From: Meandrina meandrites
Taxonomy: Eukaryota; Cnidaria; Anthozoa; Scleractinia; Meandrinidae
Reading direction: 5' to 3'
NCBI GenBank assembly: GCA_963693305.1
Contig: OY855903.1
Span: 55,432,150-55,496,149, forward strand
DNA length: 64,000 nt
The translations under genes and the position numbers were made by a program. Below, one piece after another: positions 36,201 to 45,805 of this stretch. The notes beneath the pieces were generated by a model, which saw nothing but the letters and a program-made list of their open reading frames with translations, had not been told where the DNA came from and ran no database searches. How positions within the stretch are numbered: the first letter of the stretch is position 1; each line of letters starts with the position of its first letter.

Positions 36201-36469
36201 GAACACTTCCTTCGATTGTGCTTCATTCGCAGAACTACGCATCGATGCATGGTAGATTTATAATATCAGGAACGTCCTCTCAAACACCAACGAGAGAAAT
36301 AATTACTGTATTTATATGTGCGCAGTAACTAATGGCATTCACTCACGGTATCTTAATCCAAATAGTGTCTGGAAAGCGAGCTTTGTATGGCTATCCTTGT
36401 CCCGAGTACCCTCATCTTGGAAGTCTTGGAATATACCAAAACAGTGCCGGGATGCTGTTTGTAAAGTAA
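21294..36469 (+). CDS. Gene C: secreted PAN/apple + fibrinogen-like protein, complete, with 9.3-kb intron
   Basis: Eight coding exons: 21294-21608, 22426-22543, 23123-23293, 23746-23795, 33071-33117, 33284-33387, 34206-34262, 36366-36469 (TAA). They total 966 nt, 321 residues, with all phases matching genes B and D. The start ATG follows the acceptor ending at 21,283. The signal peptide contains HYFGILVIISLAK. The PAN domain contains CPASTYSVYGHCLSGH, LSECVMMCSGEFRCKS and SCDLNDADR; the Cys in GHC is not in B or D. Exons 2-3 carry [27 protein letters not shown] and GGWTLV, plus an Asn-Ile-Thr sequon. Exons 5-8 encode SSCGRGHCPRI, NCTTVDVGYRIANGC, VFDGHDDDECGS and YGYPCPEYP. Intron 4 is filled with nested transposons but its splice sites look intact (cag/gtataa and attatag/att), so the gene may still be expressed. 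Predicted extracellular; ligand unknown. Confidence 0.9.
21788..21906. repeat. Near-perfect hairpin, ~59-bp arms
   Basis: In intron 1 of gene C, 21,788-21,846 and 21,847-21,906 are inverted copies with only a few mismatches; the apex is agcccattgggct. The transcript would fold into a long stem. It may be a tiny foldback element or an inverted duplication. No target-site duplication is obvious. Confidence 0.85.
23865..24528. mobile_element. TTAA-flanked MITE (piggyBac-like ends)
   Basis: The 664-bp element in intron 4 of gene C is bounded by TTAA at 23,865-23,868 and 24,525-24,528. Its termini are inverted: GGACGTTCGCGC at the left and GCGCGAACGTCC at the right. The interior has no long open frame. 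TTAA duplication is typical of piggyBac-type transposases, so this may be a non-autonomous member; the ends alone do not prove it. Related end fragments lie near 14.95 kb and 53.2 kb. Confidence 0.7.
24690..24865 (-). mobile_element. Penelope-like element, 3' piece (C-terminus of GIY-YIG endonuclease)
   Basis: On the minus strand this reads a short YNQLR segment, then GIEIPEAWIPT and a Lys/Ser/Thr-rich tail (related frames give KKHNSRSTTKR). This matches the C-terminal end of Penelope-type reverse transcriptase/GIY-YIG proteins as I know them from cnidarian genomes. It continues the piece at 32,720-32,970: joining position 24,865 to 32,720 restores Lys-Glu-Ala-Ile without a gap. The Ngaro-like element therefore inserted into this Penelope copy. 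Stops and frameshifts show it is dead. Confidence 0.7.
24866..24922 (-). repeat. Ngaro terminal repeat B2
   Basis: The segment atagtattctattctcaccg through gggcgatctgcc matches B1 at 25,154-25,210 in the same orientation with few differences (ttgagttat against tgcgttat). It is the 3' end of the minus-strand element. Confidence 0.8.
25073..25210 (-). repeat. Ngaro internal repeats A2 and B1 (circle-junction copy)
   Basis: 25,073-25,156 matches the right end of the element (32,637-32,719) and 25,154-25,210 matches its left end. The junction ggtaagaccgctgagaatag followed by tattctattctcaccggtctt is itself a near palindrome. This internal copy corresponds to joined element ends and is thought to template end synthesis in split-repeat elements. 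Confidence 0.8.
25394..25985 (-). pseudogene. Ngaro tyrosine recombinase ORF (C-terminal part)
   Basis: The reverse-strand frame 25,394-25,849 encodes the recombinase catalytic end. It has His-Ser-Phe-Arg (25,676-25,687) with SGCALTLAFAG, then LADVMCHVGWKSS and TASYYMKL, supplying the HxxR box, the downstream His/Trp and the nucleophile Tyr of DIRS/Ngaro recombinases. The N-terminal part continues in another frame (25,794-25,985, containing RRHPNPFICPVRAIENYI), so there is a frameshift near 25,800-25,850. This enzyme family inserts a circular cDNA without target duplication. The catalytic residues are present but the frame is broken. Confidence 0.75.
26480..27750 (-). pseudogene. Ngaro reverse transcriptase / RNase H
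   Basis: The reverse strand reads DDKSGYHHILL, then FRFQWNCYYYVSNATPFGWK, then LLYIDDRHNGE with the YxDD catalytic box at 27,464-27,478, then LGYFIGLKKSILVPRQCVPY. RNase H follows with QIQLASDASSFAWGG (~26,905-26,945) and, after a frame change, VDVFTDSQALIRS and SALNPADPSSR. The order RT, RNase H, recombinase is that of DIRS-order elements. A TAA three codons upstream of DDKSG and shifts near 26,750 and 26,850 disable it. The connector from 26,000 to 26,400 is Phe/Leu-rich and unassigned. Confidence 0.75.
28640..29160 (-). pseudogene. Ngaro ORF1 with CCHC zinc knuckle
   Basis: Reading from ~29,160 down, the frame has LQRIEALENRQQSS, DRYAALALAEDLVVVAQNS and RALRDRPEK, stops at 28,906 and resumes in another frame as NRFQAYFMALFSDKDYSKV. 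A further shift gives CNFCGTPGHTSPFC at 28,727-28,768, a Cx2Cx4Hx4C knuckle. Nucleic-acid-binding ORF1 proteins with such knuckles precede RT in Ngaro elements. Two frameshifts disrupt it. The hydrophobic extension up to 29,472 is probably untranslated leader. Confidence 0.65.
29497..31247. mobile_element. Foldback element, 1.75-kb near-perfect palindrome
   Basis: The left arm from 29,497 (CCACAGGCTTACCAGACTGT) is the inverted copy of the right arm ending at 31,247. Similarity runs almost to the centre at ~30,372; the inner ~100 bp per side are more diverged. CAAAA flanks both sides (29,492-29,496 and 31,248-31,252), a 5-bp target duplication. It lies inside the Ngaro-like element between ORF1 and the end repeat. 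The mirrored ~60-100 codon frames on both strands are products of the palindrome. No transposase is encoded. Confidence 0.8.
31410..32320. repeat. ~90-bp minisatellite, about ten units
   Basis: Units of 86-100 bp repeat aacaagccatgagatgccaa, ctcacggcaaaagcg and cttttgggctccgct, then an A-rich spacer. Starts are near 31,420, 31,512, 31,604, 31,694, 31,785, 31,871, 31,962, 32,050, 32,140 and 32,240, decaying rightward. It sits in the 5' leader of the Ngaro-like element. Long open frames run through it on both strands (31,612-32,088 on +); this follows from the repeat composition and unit lengths are not multiples of three, so I do not call a gene. Confidence 0.8.
32637..32719 (-). repeat. Ngaro terminal repeat A1
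   Basis: Matches A2 at 25,073-25,156 with about four differences: taagaccact against taagaccgct and gtaccgtagc against gtaccgacgc. It ends gagaatag directly against the Penelope fragment at 32,720 and is the 5' end of the minus-strand element. Confidence 0.8.
32720..32970 (-). mobile_element. Penelope-like element, GIY-YIG endonuclease core
   Basis: The reverse strand reads VVFKIPCECGNVYSGKTGR and QERIK, the Cys-pair plus GIY-YIG-like start of the Penelope endonuclease, with Ser replacing the Ile of the usual YIG. After frame changes it gives HANETGHLP-like and DRDPHWYKRRVKEA segments. It stops exactly at the Ngaro insertion and resumes at 24,865. Several frameshifts make it inactive. Confidence 0.7.
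32940..33055 (+). mobile_element. Penelope-like element, inverted C-terminal piece
   Basis: On the + strand this reads WIPTIKRHKGPSTTKR and then SRNNNEYQN, the same C-terminal and downstream sequence as 24,690-24,780 on the minus strand. Both share caacaacaaagcgga and atagtcggaataataatgag. The Penelope copy therefore had inverted ends before the Ngaro-like insertion, a layout known for this order. Confidence 0.65.
33600..34050. repeat. Dispersed repeat with LINE-like (TTG)n tail
   Basis: In intron 6 of gene C. The left part contains ttactaaccaagctcgagga and a GC-rich segment. The right end is ggtataaataaatgttgttg(ttg), similar to the LINE tail at 6,100-6,119. No coding remnant is convincing. 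Origin uncertain. Confidence 0.4.
34477..34751. mobile_element. MITE with ~35-bp inverted ends
   Basis: Left end TAGCTACAACCAGTTTCAAA...TTGAGACACT; right end is its imperfect inverse, ...GTGTCTCAACAGG..GGTTGTAGCTA. The middle has a second inverted pair (cccccacccccc and gggggaggggggt; gttagcaac and gttgct). Non-coding, in intron 7 of gene C. Confidence 0.7.
35910..36148. mobile_element. MITE/foldback with GGTGGTGGCAA ends
   Basis: The ends are GGTGGTGGCAA and TTGCCACCACC. The interior is a nested set of inverted repeats built on gcggacacaaa, aaacattt and ttttgtgtcc. Overlapping frames on both strands reflect the palindromes. It lies in intron 7 of gene C, ~220 bp before exon 8. Confidence 0.7.
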
Positions 36470-37728
36470 CAGGATCAACGTATGACACTGAGGTATCCCA
36501 CAGACAACCGGAGTTCTTCATCAGACACATCTTTGCCTCATAAGCATTTAGCGTTTCAGTTCCTGTTCGACCTACAATAGTATAAACTCAGAAAATAGAA
36601 AGTTCATGGAAAGTTATTTCCCCGTAAATTCTATTTTTATGCAAAAATCGTCTTTTGTTTTAATTTTAGCAAACCAATATGGCCGATGGTCACGTGAGTG
36701 AAAACGCGCTATTTATTACATATCAGGCTTAAATTTATTGGGAAATAGCTCCATGCACTTTACAATTCAAGGACTGTAATGGAATCATCTGCGCTTTTGC
36801 CACTTGGCAGTAAAGCAATTCTTGAAAGCTGAAGTAGATAGTTTTTGAACGATATATACCATACATGTTGTAAACGTGTTTAATTGTTCTCCTTTCAGTA
36901 TCCATAGAAATCTTTATACGGTTAAAATGAAGATGGTGAGCGAAGCCCCATAGAAATGAAACTTAACATATTTATTCCAGCGTGATTAGAGGGAGAACCT
37001 TGTCAAGTGCGTACAGGTTCCCCATCCATGTCCATCCATGGACCGCAATTTACGATTAACGATCCGTAATTTCGTATGGACCGTCATGACGTTCCGCACG
37101 TTTCGTACGAGCTGAAATCTTAGCATCATGGAGCGTTACATTGCGGGTGTATTGGTCAACCCAGCGAGTTCTACCGACAAAGATGCCACGTTAATCATTG
37201 CTTAAACATGCAAATAATACTGATAATGTTTTGGCTTGGGAGGGGGGCGGAGGGGTGGGGATGAAAAATCCTGAAAAAAATTGCTTGCAAAAGCAAAAGA
37301 GACCAAATAAATTATTTGCAGAGAAGAAGTGTGTTGTACCGAAAAAAAAAAACGTTTGCACAGACAACGACACAGAAAAAATGTTTACCTTGGAAAAAAT
37401 TTCACACCTCTGCCTCCCTTCATATAAGCAAAACACATGCGTAGTATCTTTCTTATAGATGACACTTATCTACTGTTAGTTTAACCTGGCAGGCGTTCAG
37501 TGTGTGCAAGAAGATCAATAATCAATTTAATTTTATGCTGCGCTTTCGAAAACTTATACCCAAGGGCTCTGTCTGGCATTTTTGTACGGCGTGCGATGCG
37601 GATAAGCCATACAGCACTCTTCTCTCCATAGTCAACTCTTCTTCGTTAGGTATTAAGCGCGTTCAGAATTTCCTTATATTAGAGCTTGTTTTTCTCACAT
37701 TTTCCTGCCTATAGAAAAATATGTTTTC

Positions 37729-39203
37729 ACCCCGGCCCTCTTCTTATGATCTTCGAGGAAATTACATTTTGTCAATTAGTAAACCTAGAACAACTAGCAA
37801 CGGCTTCAATTCGTTTTCTTATTTCTCAGCTAAGCAGTGAAATGTGAGGGTGCTAAAGGGGTTAACAGTTAACTGACAATTGGCCAAAAAAATAGTAGTT
37901 AACTGATATTTGACCAAAAAATTAGTAGTTAACTGATAAATGAAAAGTTAACAGTTAAGTGACATTCTAGTAATTATACTGAATACAATTGTTGGTGTTA
38001 ATAAAGCAACAAAGTTTTTTCCTTAAAGCAAAGCTATTTCGTGACATTCACCTGTCCCGCTGTGTGATCAGGTGACATATTAACCATGTTTACTGATATT
38101 ATATTCGAAACATACCAGGGTCGTACCAGGCACGAGCGTAGTCCAAGTTATTCTGAGTTTCTATCGAGTTTCTATCGAGATGATGACAAAGGATCGGCAT
38201 TCGAACGTCACAGAGGTCGCGTACCGTTTGACATGGCAAACCATAATTCTATACCTGCCAATTTTTCCTAAGTCAAAGGCGTGAGATTACCATCTCCACA
38301 TTTTCGAAGATATTCCGACCATTTCCGGAGATTTTCGAAGATGTTACGATGACTTCCGAACATTACCGAAAAGCAGCGAAGATGTTCTGACGACTTTCGA
38401 ACATTGCCGTGTCTGTGAAATCGACTCAAATGCGAATAACGATGCTCATTTTCCGGATTATTTTTTTCGCCAAAATTGAATTTAATTTTAATTTAATGGA
38501 TTTTAAAGGGACTTTGTCACCTGTGACGCATGCGCGCGATGGAGCAAGATCTCTTGAAAGCGTTAGGCAAACCATTTTAATTTCGTTGGGAGAATCGCTT
38601 TCGGTTTTCATCGAGTTATATCTCAGCCATCCTTGTGAAGTTTGTTTAATAGTAGTTAGCAAGACATGCATGACCAGGTCGAGAAGAGCAGTACGTGCAT
38701 TTGTGCGTCTGGATTTATGAGGTCGGTGTTAGCTGATAGTTATACGACTTAAAAATTAAATCTTCTCATCAATTGCACTTAATTTCACTCCTTCGGTTTG
38801 ATAATAATGTTATTTTCCTTACTGTCTTCCTTATAACTCACACTATTGGTGGAGGTTTTTGCAAATTCATGTAATTTATTCTAGTTAGGTCAACCCCCCA
38901 AAACCGACTGACGTGCTGAAGTAAAGGAAATTCAGGTTATGACGCAATAATTTTCGCCGTAAGAAGATGAAAAGTAATAGCTAACTTAAATTAGTAGTTA
39001 ACTGACAATTGGCAAAAAAATAGTAGTTAACTGACAATTGGCCGAAAAATTAGTAGTTAACTGACAATTTGGTACTCCGATTAGCACCCTCAAATGTGCT
39101 GCCTGAATCTATCCGTACTAGTGCTTTCACAGACTTTAAGAGGAAAAATACGGGCTTTACCTTTTTTAGACGCGTTTTGCTTATATCTAATTTTTCTTTG
39201 TTG
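37729..39203 (+). mobile_element. LINE ORF2 C-terminal relic, interrupted
   Basis: The left piece (37,729-37,839) reads PSSYDLRGNYILSISKPR and then NGFNSFSYFSAKQ; the right piece (39,092-39,203) reads NVLPESIRTSAFTDFKRK and ends in TAA. Together they form the usual C-terminal tail of CR1/jockey-type LINE ORF2s, with a stop where Trp is expected. A tail with (TATG)n lies at ~39,309-39,326. The 37,846-39,091 insertion splits it. Confidence 0.65.
37846..39091. mobile_element. Non-autonomous DNA element, 1.25 kb, 6-bp target duplication
   Basis: Ends are GAGGGTGCTAA and TTAGCACCCTC (11-bp inverted repeats), flanked by AAATGT at 37,840-37,845 and 39,092-39,097. Subterminal repeats of tagtagttaactgacaattg occur about three times inside each end. 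Frames of 61-103 codons inside show no transposase motif. It sits in the LINE relic, whose reading continues across the excised element. Superfamily unknown. Confidence 0.75.
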
Positions 39204-39929
39204 TAAATACTATTTTTATTTTTCTGTAATCTATTTCACTGCTTTTTTGTGCTCTCGAAGATAGTAGCTTCTGTATTTGCTACTCTGAAATTCGAGGTTA
39301 ATAAAAGTATATGTATGTATGTATGTCCAATACTTGACGTTTGTCAATGATTATCAGAAAACGTTTAGTGAAACCTTGAAATTGTACAGGTAATTGCAAA
39401 TTTGCTACCAGGTGGCTCTTTTCAAATGGTGGGTACAATATCACACCACAATCACGGCAGTAAACTAGATGTAAAAAAATGGGTAGGCAAAGAGGGAACA
39501 ATGTCCAGGATTCCCCTTTATGCATTTTGCTTTGGTATTGAAAGAAACCTGAAAAATATTAAACGGTCTGTGTGCAGGCTACGTGCTGTCTCTTTACTCT
39601 TGCCAACTCGTTAGAGCAGGTGAACACAGTGCATAAGGGATTGTATTGAAACATAAACCGCCTGATTGTTTAGCATCGCATTCACGGGAAAAAGCAATTT
39701 TCCTAGACACTTAATGCTACACACAGAAACATGAGTTGAGCCCATTGATGAACAAGAAACACCCGGCTGCTATGACTGATTAAACAATTAGACAATTACA
39801 CTGTAAACAGCTACCGATTTGTCTGCTGGAATGGAGCGGTATTTCTAAATCAATAAATCGTATTAGTTGTGATGTTTTATTTGGTTATTCTTCGCATGCC
39901 CTATTTGTTTCGTAATTGAGCGTGAACGC

Positions 39930-40075
39930 GTGAGTGATTACGTGAATTTGGGTAACGGATCGAACGGTCCAGTTTCGAGCCCTGGCCGGGGTCATTGTGT
40001 AGAAATACTCTCAGTCGCTTAATATGCTACAGAAACTGGTACACGACATTTGGCACGAGGCTTTACCTACGTGAG
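39930..40075 (+). repeat. SINE-like remnant with tRNA-type B box
   Basis: The segment gtttcgagccctggccgggg resembles an RNA polymerase III B box, followed by gtagaaatactctcagtcgc and atgctacagaaactgg, a combination I recall from tRNA-derived repeats of anthozoans. The A box is weak and the middle seems deleted. The 87-codon frame over it is not a gene. Confidence 0.45.
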
Positions 40076-40619
40076 TGTCTAGCTGCACACGTCCAAATTG
40101 AACTTTGCATAGGTGTGAGTGAACGCTATAACTCCATTTGCCAGTTTACTACAAACACTAAATTTAAGTTAGCATACACAATCTACAGCACAACGGCAGT
40201 GGACTTTCCTCCCTCGTTCTGTGGTTCTCTCCTTTTCGTTAGTTTTTTTCGTCCATGATGTGTGTATTTTCTTGAATTAGTTCATTAATGCCTTTTTTTC
40301 GCAATGGTGTACATTTTAAATTTACAAATGAAGGTCGCCAAACTAGTTTAGCTTTAAACTTTTTTTGGGTGGCCAGTTACCGTTTGTATTTTTAATTTAT
40401 ATTTGTAACCATATCTTGCTATATTGTAGTTCATGAAACGTTGCTGTTGTTGTTGTTGTTGTTGTTGTCTTTCTGTGTTTTTAGCCAATCAGATTTGTCA
40501 CTCTTGAGAACGAGTCTGTGATTCGCAGACTTCCGATGTTGGAGCCGGTAGACTAATGGATCGCGGGCTCTGGTGACGAGGATGCAAAGCTTGTATACCA
40601 GAGAGGTTTAAATACTGTA

Positions 40620-42700
40620 GCTTCCAATTTTTTTCAACCTTCAAACTTTACAAGGTTTTTTTAATTGACTGCGCTAAAAGAAGATCAATGCTGAGGGGCA
40701 TTGTGGTTTAACTTTGCTAACATGTATCTGTGGCCTATGACCAACGGTTGTTTAGATTAAGTCTTTTTTAAAATGCACTAGTTATAGTCAAAGGTTTTGC
40801 AACATACTTTGTGATAGTTTGGGTGAATAATATTCGTAAAATTATCAAATATACATTGTGATCTGCAGTGTAAATGGTGTTTTTGGTACATTTTCTTTCG
40901 TTCGAAGTTGCAAATACATATCGTACAATACTCACTCCGTTAACGTGTCTGCAAGTGGAACTTTTGACTTTCTCGACACAGTCTCACAATAATACCCTTA
41001 AAATAAAACAATTTCAATGAAAAAAGTTAATTTTATAAAGGTAACAATTATTAATGCTCCAAACCCATGAAATCAAAACCAGACAACAAGTTCAGTGGGA
41101 GAAAAGGAGTAGGGGATGAAGTGCTCGAGTTGCCATGCAATAGGAAACATACAGGACAACACAGGTCAGTTGGGTGGCAGCAAGAGGTTTTAGTCCTCTC
41201 CATTCTTTCAGGAGACGACACTTTGAATTTGACGAGACTTTTTGGCGATTAAAAAATGCCTTTTAAAAGCGACATTTTCTGGGAGGGTGTGTTATTTTTC
41301 ACAACCCTCATGAGTGCAAGATTTTTTTCAACCTTCAAAATCTTGCACGGTTTTTTGTAAATGACTATGCTGAAAGAAGACCAATGCTGAGAGGCAGTCT
41401 TAAATAAGGCGTTTGGGTTGCCCTCTCCTTTACTGGGCCAAAATATTTCTAACAGATTGTAAATTTTATATGAGCTATAAATTGATTATTTTAATAAAAG
41501 GGGCTTTGGGCTTTTTCTCAGCCATTTTACTCCAAACGTCTGTGTGAGAGTAAAATTATTGTTGGCCAGTAAACGAGCTCAGTAAATACAGCACTCAGTT
41601 CATATGTTAATCAGTGAAGCCCAGAGGAAAAAACATAAATTGTGATTTAAGTTTGCTACCATGTGCCTGTGGCCTATGTCCGCAAGCGGTTATGTGTAGA
41701 TTAAGGTGTGTGCAAGTGGAAATTTAACAAGATTAAAAATTAAGAAAAAAAGATTAAGAAAAATGAAGCTTGGCGAGACTTTATTGAGCTTCAAAATGTC
41801 GACGATCCAAATAGAAGTCTATACTGTTCGTCGACCACCCAAGTAAATAATAAATATTTTTCTGTGAGTAAATCTAACATCTCAATATGAGCTAATATGC
41901 AGCCTGAATTAAAACAGACGCAGCAGGACTCAACTCTCTCACCTGCCGCATTCATACAGCACTCAGTTGATATGTTAATCAGTGAAGCCCAGAGGAAAAA
42001 ACATAAATTGTGATTTAAGTTTGCTACCATGTGCCTGTGGCCTATGTCCACAAGCGGTTATGTGTAGATTAAGGTGTGTGCAAGTGGAAATTTAACACAA
42101 TCTCAGAATAATACCAAAACAACAAAACTATTTCAACAGATATGTTAATTTTATATAGTTAGACAATTATCAATGGTCCAAACCCATGAAATCAAAACCA
42201 GACAACAAGTTCAGTCGGAAATAAGGAGCAGAAGACGAAGGGAGGTAGTTTAAGAACTTGAACGGGACAATGGATAAATGAAATTGACTACTACGTTATC
42301 GTCAATTATTTAGCCAGAGAACAAGACAAGTCTTTCGATTGGCTGAGGCAATAATAATCCTTTGGCAACTTATTTGTCTAAATTTGTGAAATAACTTAGG
42401 CAGGTGTTCTTAACAGAGAGATTAAATCTAAGTATTAATGCTCGTTGTTGGTTTTAATAAATAAGATTAAAGAAATTGAAGCTTGGCGAGACTTTATTAA
42501 GGTTAAAAATGTCGACGATCCAAATAGAAGTCTATACTGTTCGTCGACCACCCAAGTAAATAATAAATATTTTTCTGTGAGTAAATCTAACATCTCAATA
42601 TGAGCTAATATGCAGCCTGAATTGAAACAGACGCAGCAGGACTCAACTCTCTCACCTGCCGCATTCATACAGCTTTGTCATATCGTTTCAAGGCATCAGT
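40620..42700. repeat. Cluster of imperfect direct repeats
   Basis: Several sequences recur in the same orientation: aacccatgaaatcaaaacca at 41,065 and 42,181; gtgcctgtggcctatgtcc at 41,663 and 42,031; and ~170 bp containing tcgacgatccaaatagaagt at 41,799 and 42,511. The reverse-strand frames 41,791-42,051 and 42,435-42,668 share 54 identical residues because the DNA is duplicated; no motif supports a gene. Confidence 0.75.
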
Positions 42701-43157
42701 TTAAATCTTCTGCCTATTTTAGTGCCTTCACTATCAGTCAATGATTTTTATTGATCCACCTTTGGTAGTGAATGGGTTCACAAGTCGACAACTTTTCTTG
42801 TCTATAGGTAAGTTTGAATATGGAATGTACTAAAACCCGATTTTCTTAACTTGCTTGGTTCCACAGTGCAAAATGAAGCAATATAAGATTAGAACGGCGT
42901 TCAGTCGGATTTGTTGTAGCTCTGACAACTCCGAGCCGATTGATTTTGTTTTCGAGTTCGACTTCAATTATTTCTTCGCCAGTGAAACAAAACTTTTTCG
43001 AAAGAATTTTAGACGAACATAAAATGCTGACTGTCGTGTAGGTTGGTCACTGTCTTAAACGTTGCTTATTAAAATGTCGCAACGTTGTTACAGGCTCCCG
43101 ACGTACACGGGTATTGCAGGGTTGTAGAATCCGCGCGATAGACAGGGAGCGAGTAAT

Positions 43158-43256
43158 AAGATCAAATGCGGTGATTGCCAATACTCTTACATCGGGGAGC
43201 TGACTGGTAGATACCTCAACATGAGACTGACTGAACACAAACAAGCTACTAGATAG
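43158..43256 (+). mobile_element. Penelope-like GIY-YIG fragment
   Basis: The frame reads KIKCGDCQYSYIGELTGRY then MRLTEHKQATR and a TAG. The Cys-x2-Cys, the Tyr-Ile-Gly and the Arg...Glu-His are the N-terminal half of a Penelope-type GIY-YIG nuclease. Compared with the usual ETGR it has an inserted Leu. It is a small dead fragment. Confidence 0.6.
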
Positions 43257-43540
43257 TATCATCGACTGACAACAATCTTTCACCATGTTTCAGTCGACTC
43301 TGAAGATGACTTTCACTGGCTTTAATTAACTTTAATCAGCAAAAACATTTCTTTTCAGAACTACTCTCACCCGGACGAACGACTGAACATGCTTTAAAAA
43401 TAAACATGCCTTTAAAAAAATTGTAATCATTTTCGTTCCGCCGAATGTTAACTTGCCGAAAGTTCCTGTTAACGACATGAATGATTTGACGATTTGTTAA
43501 CACAGCCACTTACTGCAGACCCTGCAAAGGTCTAAAAGTT

Positions 43541-43786
43541 TATATAAGAGGGGACGCGCATTTGAGGTGTCTCTCTACAGTTTTTTCTGGACCATACCAA
43601 ACATTTTAATTAGGCCGTTCAGCAAACTTCCCGGGCTTGAATCGATGTGAAATTTACACCAGATATATAAGAGGGGACGCGCATTTGAGGTGTCTCTCTA
43701 CAGTTTTTTCTGGACCATACCAAACATTTTAATTAGGCCGTTCAGCAAACTTCCCGGGCTTGAATCGATGTGAAATTTACACCAGA
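43541..43786 (+). repeat. Exact 123-bp tandem duplication
   Basis: 43,541-43,663 and 43,664-43,786 appear identical, each starting tatataagaggggacgcgca and ending tttacaccagatat. No mismatch was found by reading, so the duplication is recent or an assembly artefact. Confidence 0.9.
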
Positions 43787-44579
43787 TATTGGAATTGGAT
43801 TGAAGTTTGATATATTTTTTTAGGAAAATCGATATTTCCATGGTAACGATAAACATAAAAACTAGATATCAGTTAAACTTGAAATCTACGCGAATAAGAT
43901 TTGACGTAGAAAAACTAACACCAGTATCTGAAACTTTGGTGTACTGCATATCAAATGTACAAGAATAAAAAAAAAATCTGTATGTTTGATTTCGAATAAA
44001 TCGAAATTATATTTCAAACCATGCTTTTTGCATTACAATGATAAACAGACCGATTTGAAGACACTACTTTGATTAAATTATTTCGAAATAACACTAAAAT
44101 GTGTATTTAACTTATCTTTCGTCGCCTTGAAAGTTTAGTTGATTTTCGTTATCGCGATCCCGAGAATTGGATTTTTTCATACGGTCACTACCAATGTAAT
44201 TTTTGGTAAAGTATCTACTTTTCGCGCTTTTTCGAAAATCTCCAAAACGGCTCCAACGATTTTTTTAAAACGTTCATAACACATGCTTGATAATGTAAAG
44301 AATTTAATTCCAAAGTTTTATTAACGTTGATTTACTGGAACACGTCCAAACTTATCCTTAAAGAAGGCGTTCGAACCGACGAAAAAGTTGCGTTACAAAT
44401 TCAGCTTTTGCAATTTATGCTAAAATATTGAGCTGACAAGCTTGTGGGGTCGTGTAAATTAAAGTAAAAAAGATATTAATATTGCAATCATTTAAGCTAT
44501 TTACATTTGAGTTTGATTTTAAAATTAGTAAAAGTTCAAAAGATTTAAATTTATAAAACTATTTACATTTGAATTTAAT

Positions 44580-45620
44580 TTAAGAACTAACGCTAAAAAT
44601 AGGTAAAATCTTCCTGTTTAAAATTAGTGGTTGACACAGATAAAACTTTAAAATTGAAATCAATAAAAACAGCCGAAGCATGTGGACGAGGTCCTTTCGA
44701 CGTGTCATATTTGCCAAGTCCTTATGTTTAGTTGCGAGCGTATTCCAGATTACGGAGCCTCTGTAGGCTAAGGAGTCTTTCATATAACGCGTGTTAAAAC
44801 GCGGCACTATCAAAGATTCGCGTGCCCTAGTTGAGATCTTAAGGTCTCGCTTCACAATAATGCATCTACTTAATATGGTGGGCAATGTGTCGTTATATGC
44901 GTTTTGCACGAGCTTGAACACGGCGAATTTGTAATGGAAATTGATATTTGTCCACGCAGACCGTTCTACTACTTCGGTAGAAGCCATATATTTTGGGCAG
45001 ATTATAGATCATTCTAGCGGCTCTACAGTGCAGTCTTTCAATGGAATGAATGAGTTCTGTATTGCAACACGATCCCCACAGAACTAAGCCGTAATTCACG
45101 GAGGGCAATATGATCTTGAAGTAAAAATCTTCAAGGCCTTCTTTTGGTAGAGACCTTGATCTCTTAAGCAAGCTTAATTTGTTCGCAAAACTCTTTTTGA
45201 GCTACTGTGTCTGTGGCACCCAGCTGAGATTCTCGAAATTCGTAATATTTCCTCTATAAATGAGCATCGCCTCGCTTTTGCCTGGGTGGGGTCTAAGCCT
45301 AGCTGTTAGTAAGACACCACGAGTGTAACTCTCTCAATAGAGTGTTGAGTTTTGTAATGGCCCTGTCTGCCGTATCACCTATGCAGTAAATTGTTGTGTC
45401 GTCAGCGAACATATAGAGACTTCTCCGGTTTCTACAGATGATGGTAGTTCGTTTGTAAACAGGGTGAAGAGTGTTGGACCCAGAACAGACCCTTGTGCAA
45501 AATGTGACTGGGAGGAAGTCTGATTTCGTTCCGTTGACAGTTGTGTATATCAGCCTTCCATTTAGATAGCTCCTAAGCCAATCTAGAATTGATTGATTGA
45601 ATTGAGCAGACGTCTTCGTA
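44580..45620 (-). mobile_element. LINE fragment (RT C-terminal part), unit 1 copy
   Basis: On the minus strand: WLRSYLNGR and TTVNGTKSDFLPVTF, a frameshifted QGSVLGPTLFTLFTNE, MFADDT with the RT catalytic Asp pair near 45,405, then PSVNYGLVLWGSC, HRAARMIYNLPK-like (CRAARMIYNLPK), and the C-terminal SVIWNTLATKHKDLAN. This is the order of RT motifs 4-7 and the tail of CR1/jockey-type LINEs. It is 5'-truncated and broken by frameshifts. Confidence 0.7.
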
Positions 45621-45805
45621 AAGTAAATACTGGGTGCTGGTGGTTATATTCTGTAAATTTAAATTAGGACTCTGATAGCATAATATTATAATGAAAGAAA
45701 TTCGCATTACGGCTTAAGATCATAAATATGATGGGCACTTGATTAATTTCGTTTTTTATTCAGCCGACAATGCAAGTCGAAATTCATTAACGGTACGTAA
45801 ATGAC

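Larger units (their letters stand above)
36470..44467. other. Intergenic spacer between gene C and the segmental duplication
   Basis: No supported host gene. Contents, left to right: gene C 3' flank; a dispersed repeat (37,200-37,440); a LINE C-terminal relic split by a 1.25-kb DNA element (37,729-39,203); a SINE-like remnant (39,930-40,075); a (TTG)n tract at 40,441-40,468; an array of direct repeats (40,620-42,700); a Penelope endonuclease fragment (43,158-43,256) and an exact 123-bp tandem duplication (43,541-43,786). The stretch 43,790-44,467 is AT-rich with nothing recognised. Confidence 0.6.

Noticed and set aside
41791..42668. Two reverse frames sharing 54 residues (ERVESCCVCFNSGCILAHIE)
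   Set aside because: The DNA itself is a direct repeat, so the identity does not indicate coding constraint; no domain recognised.
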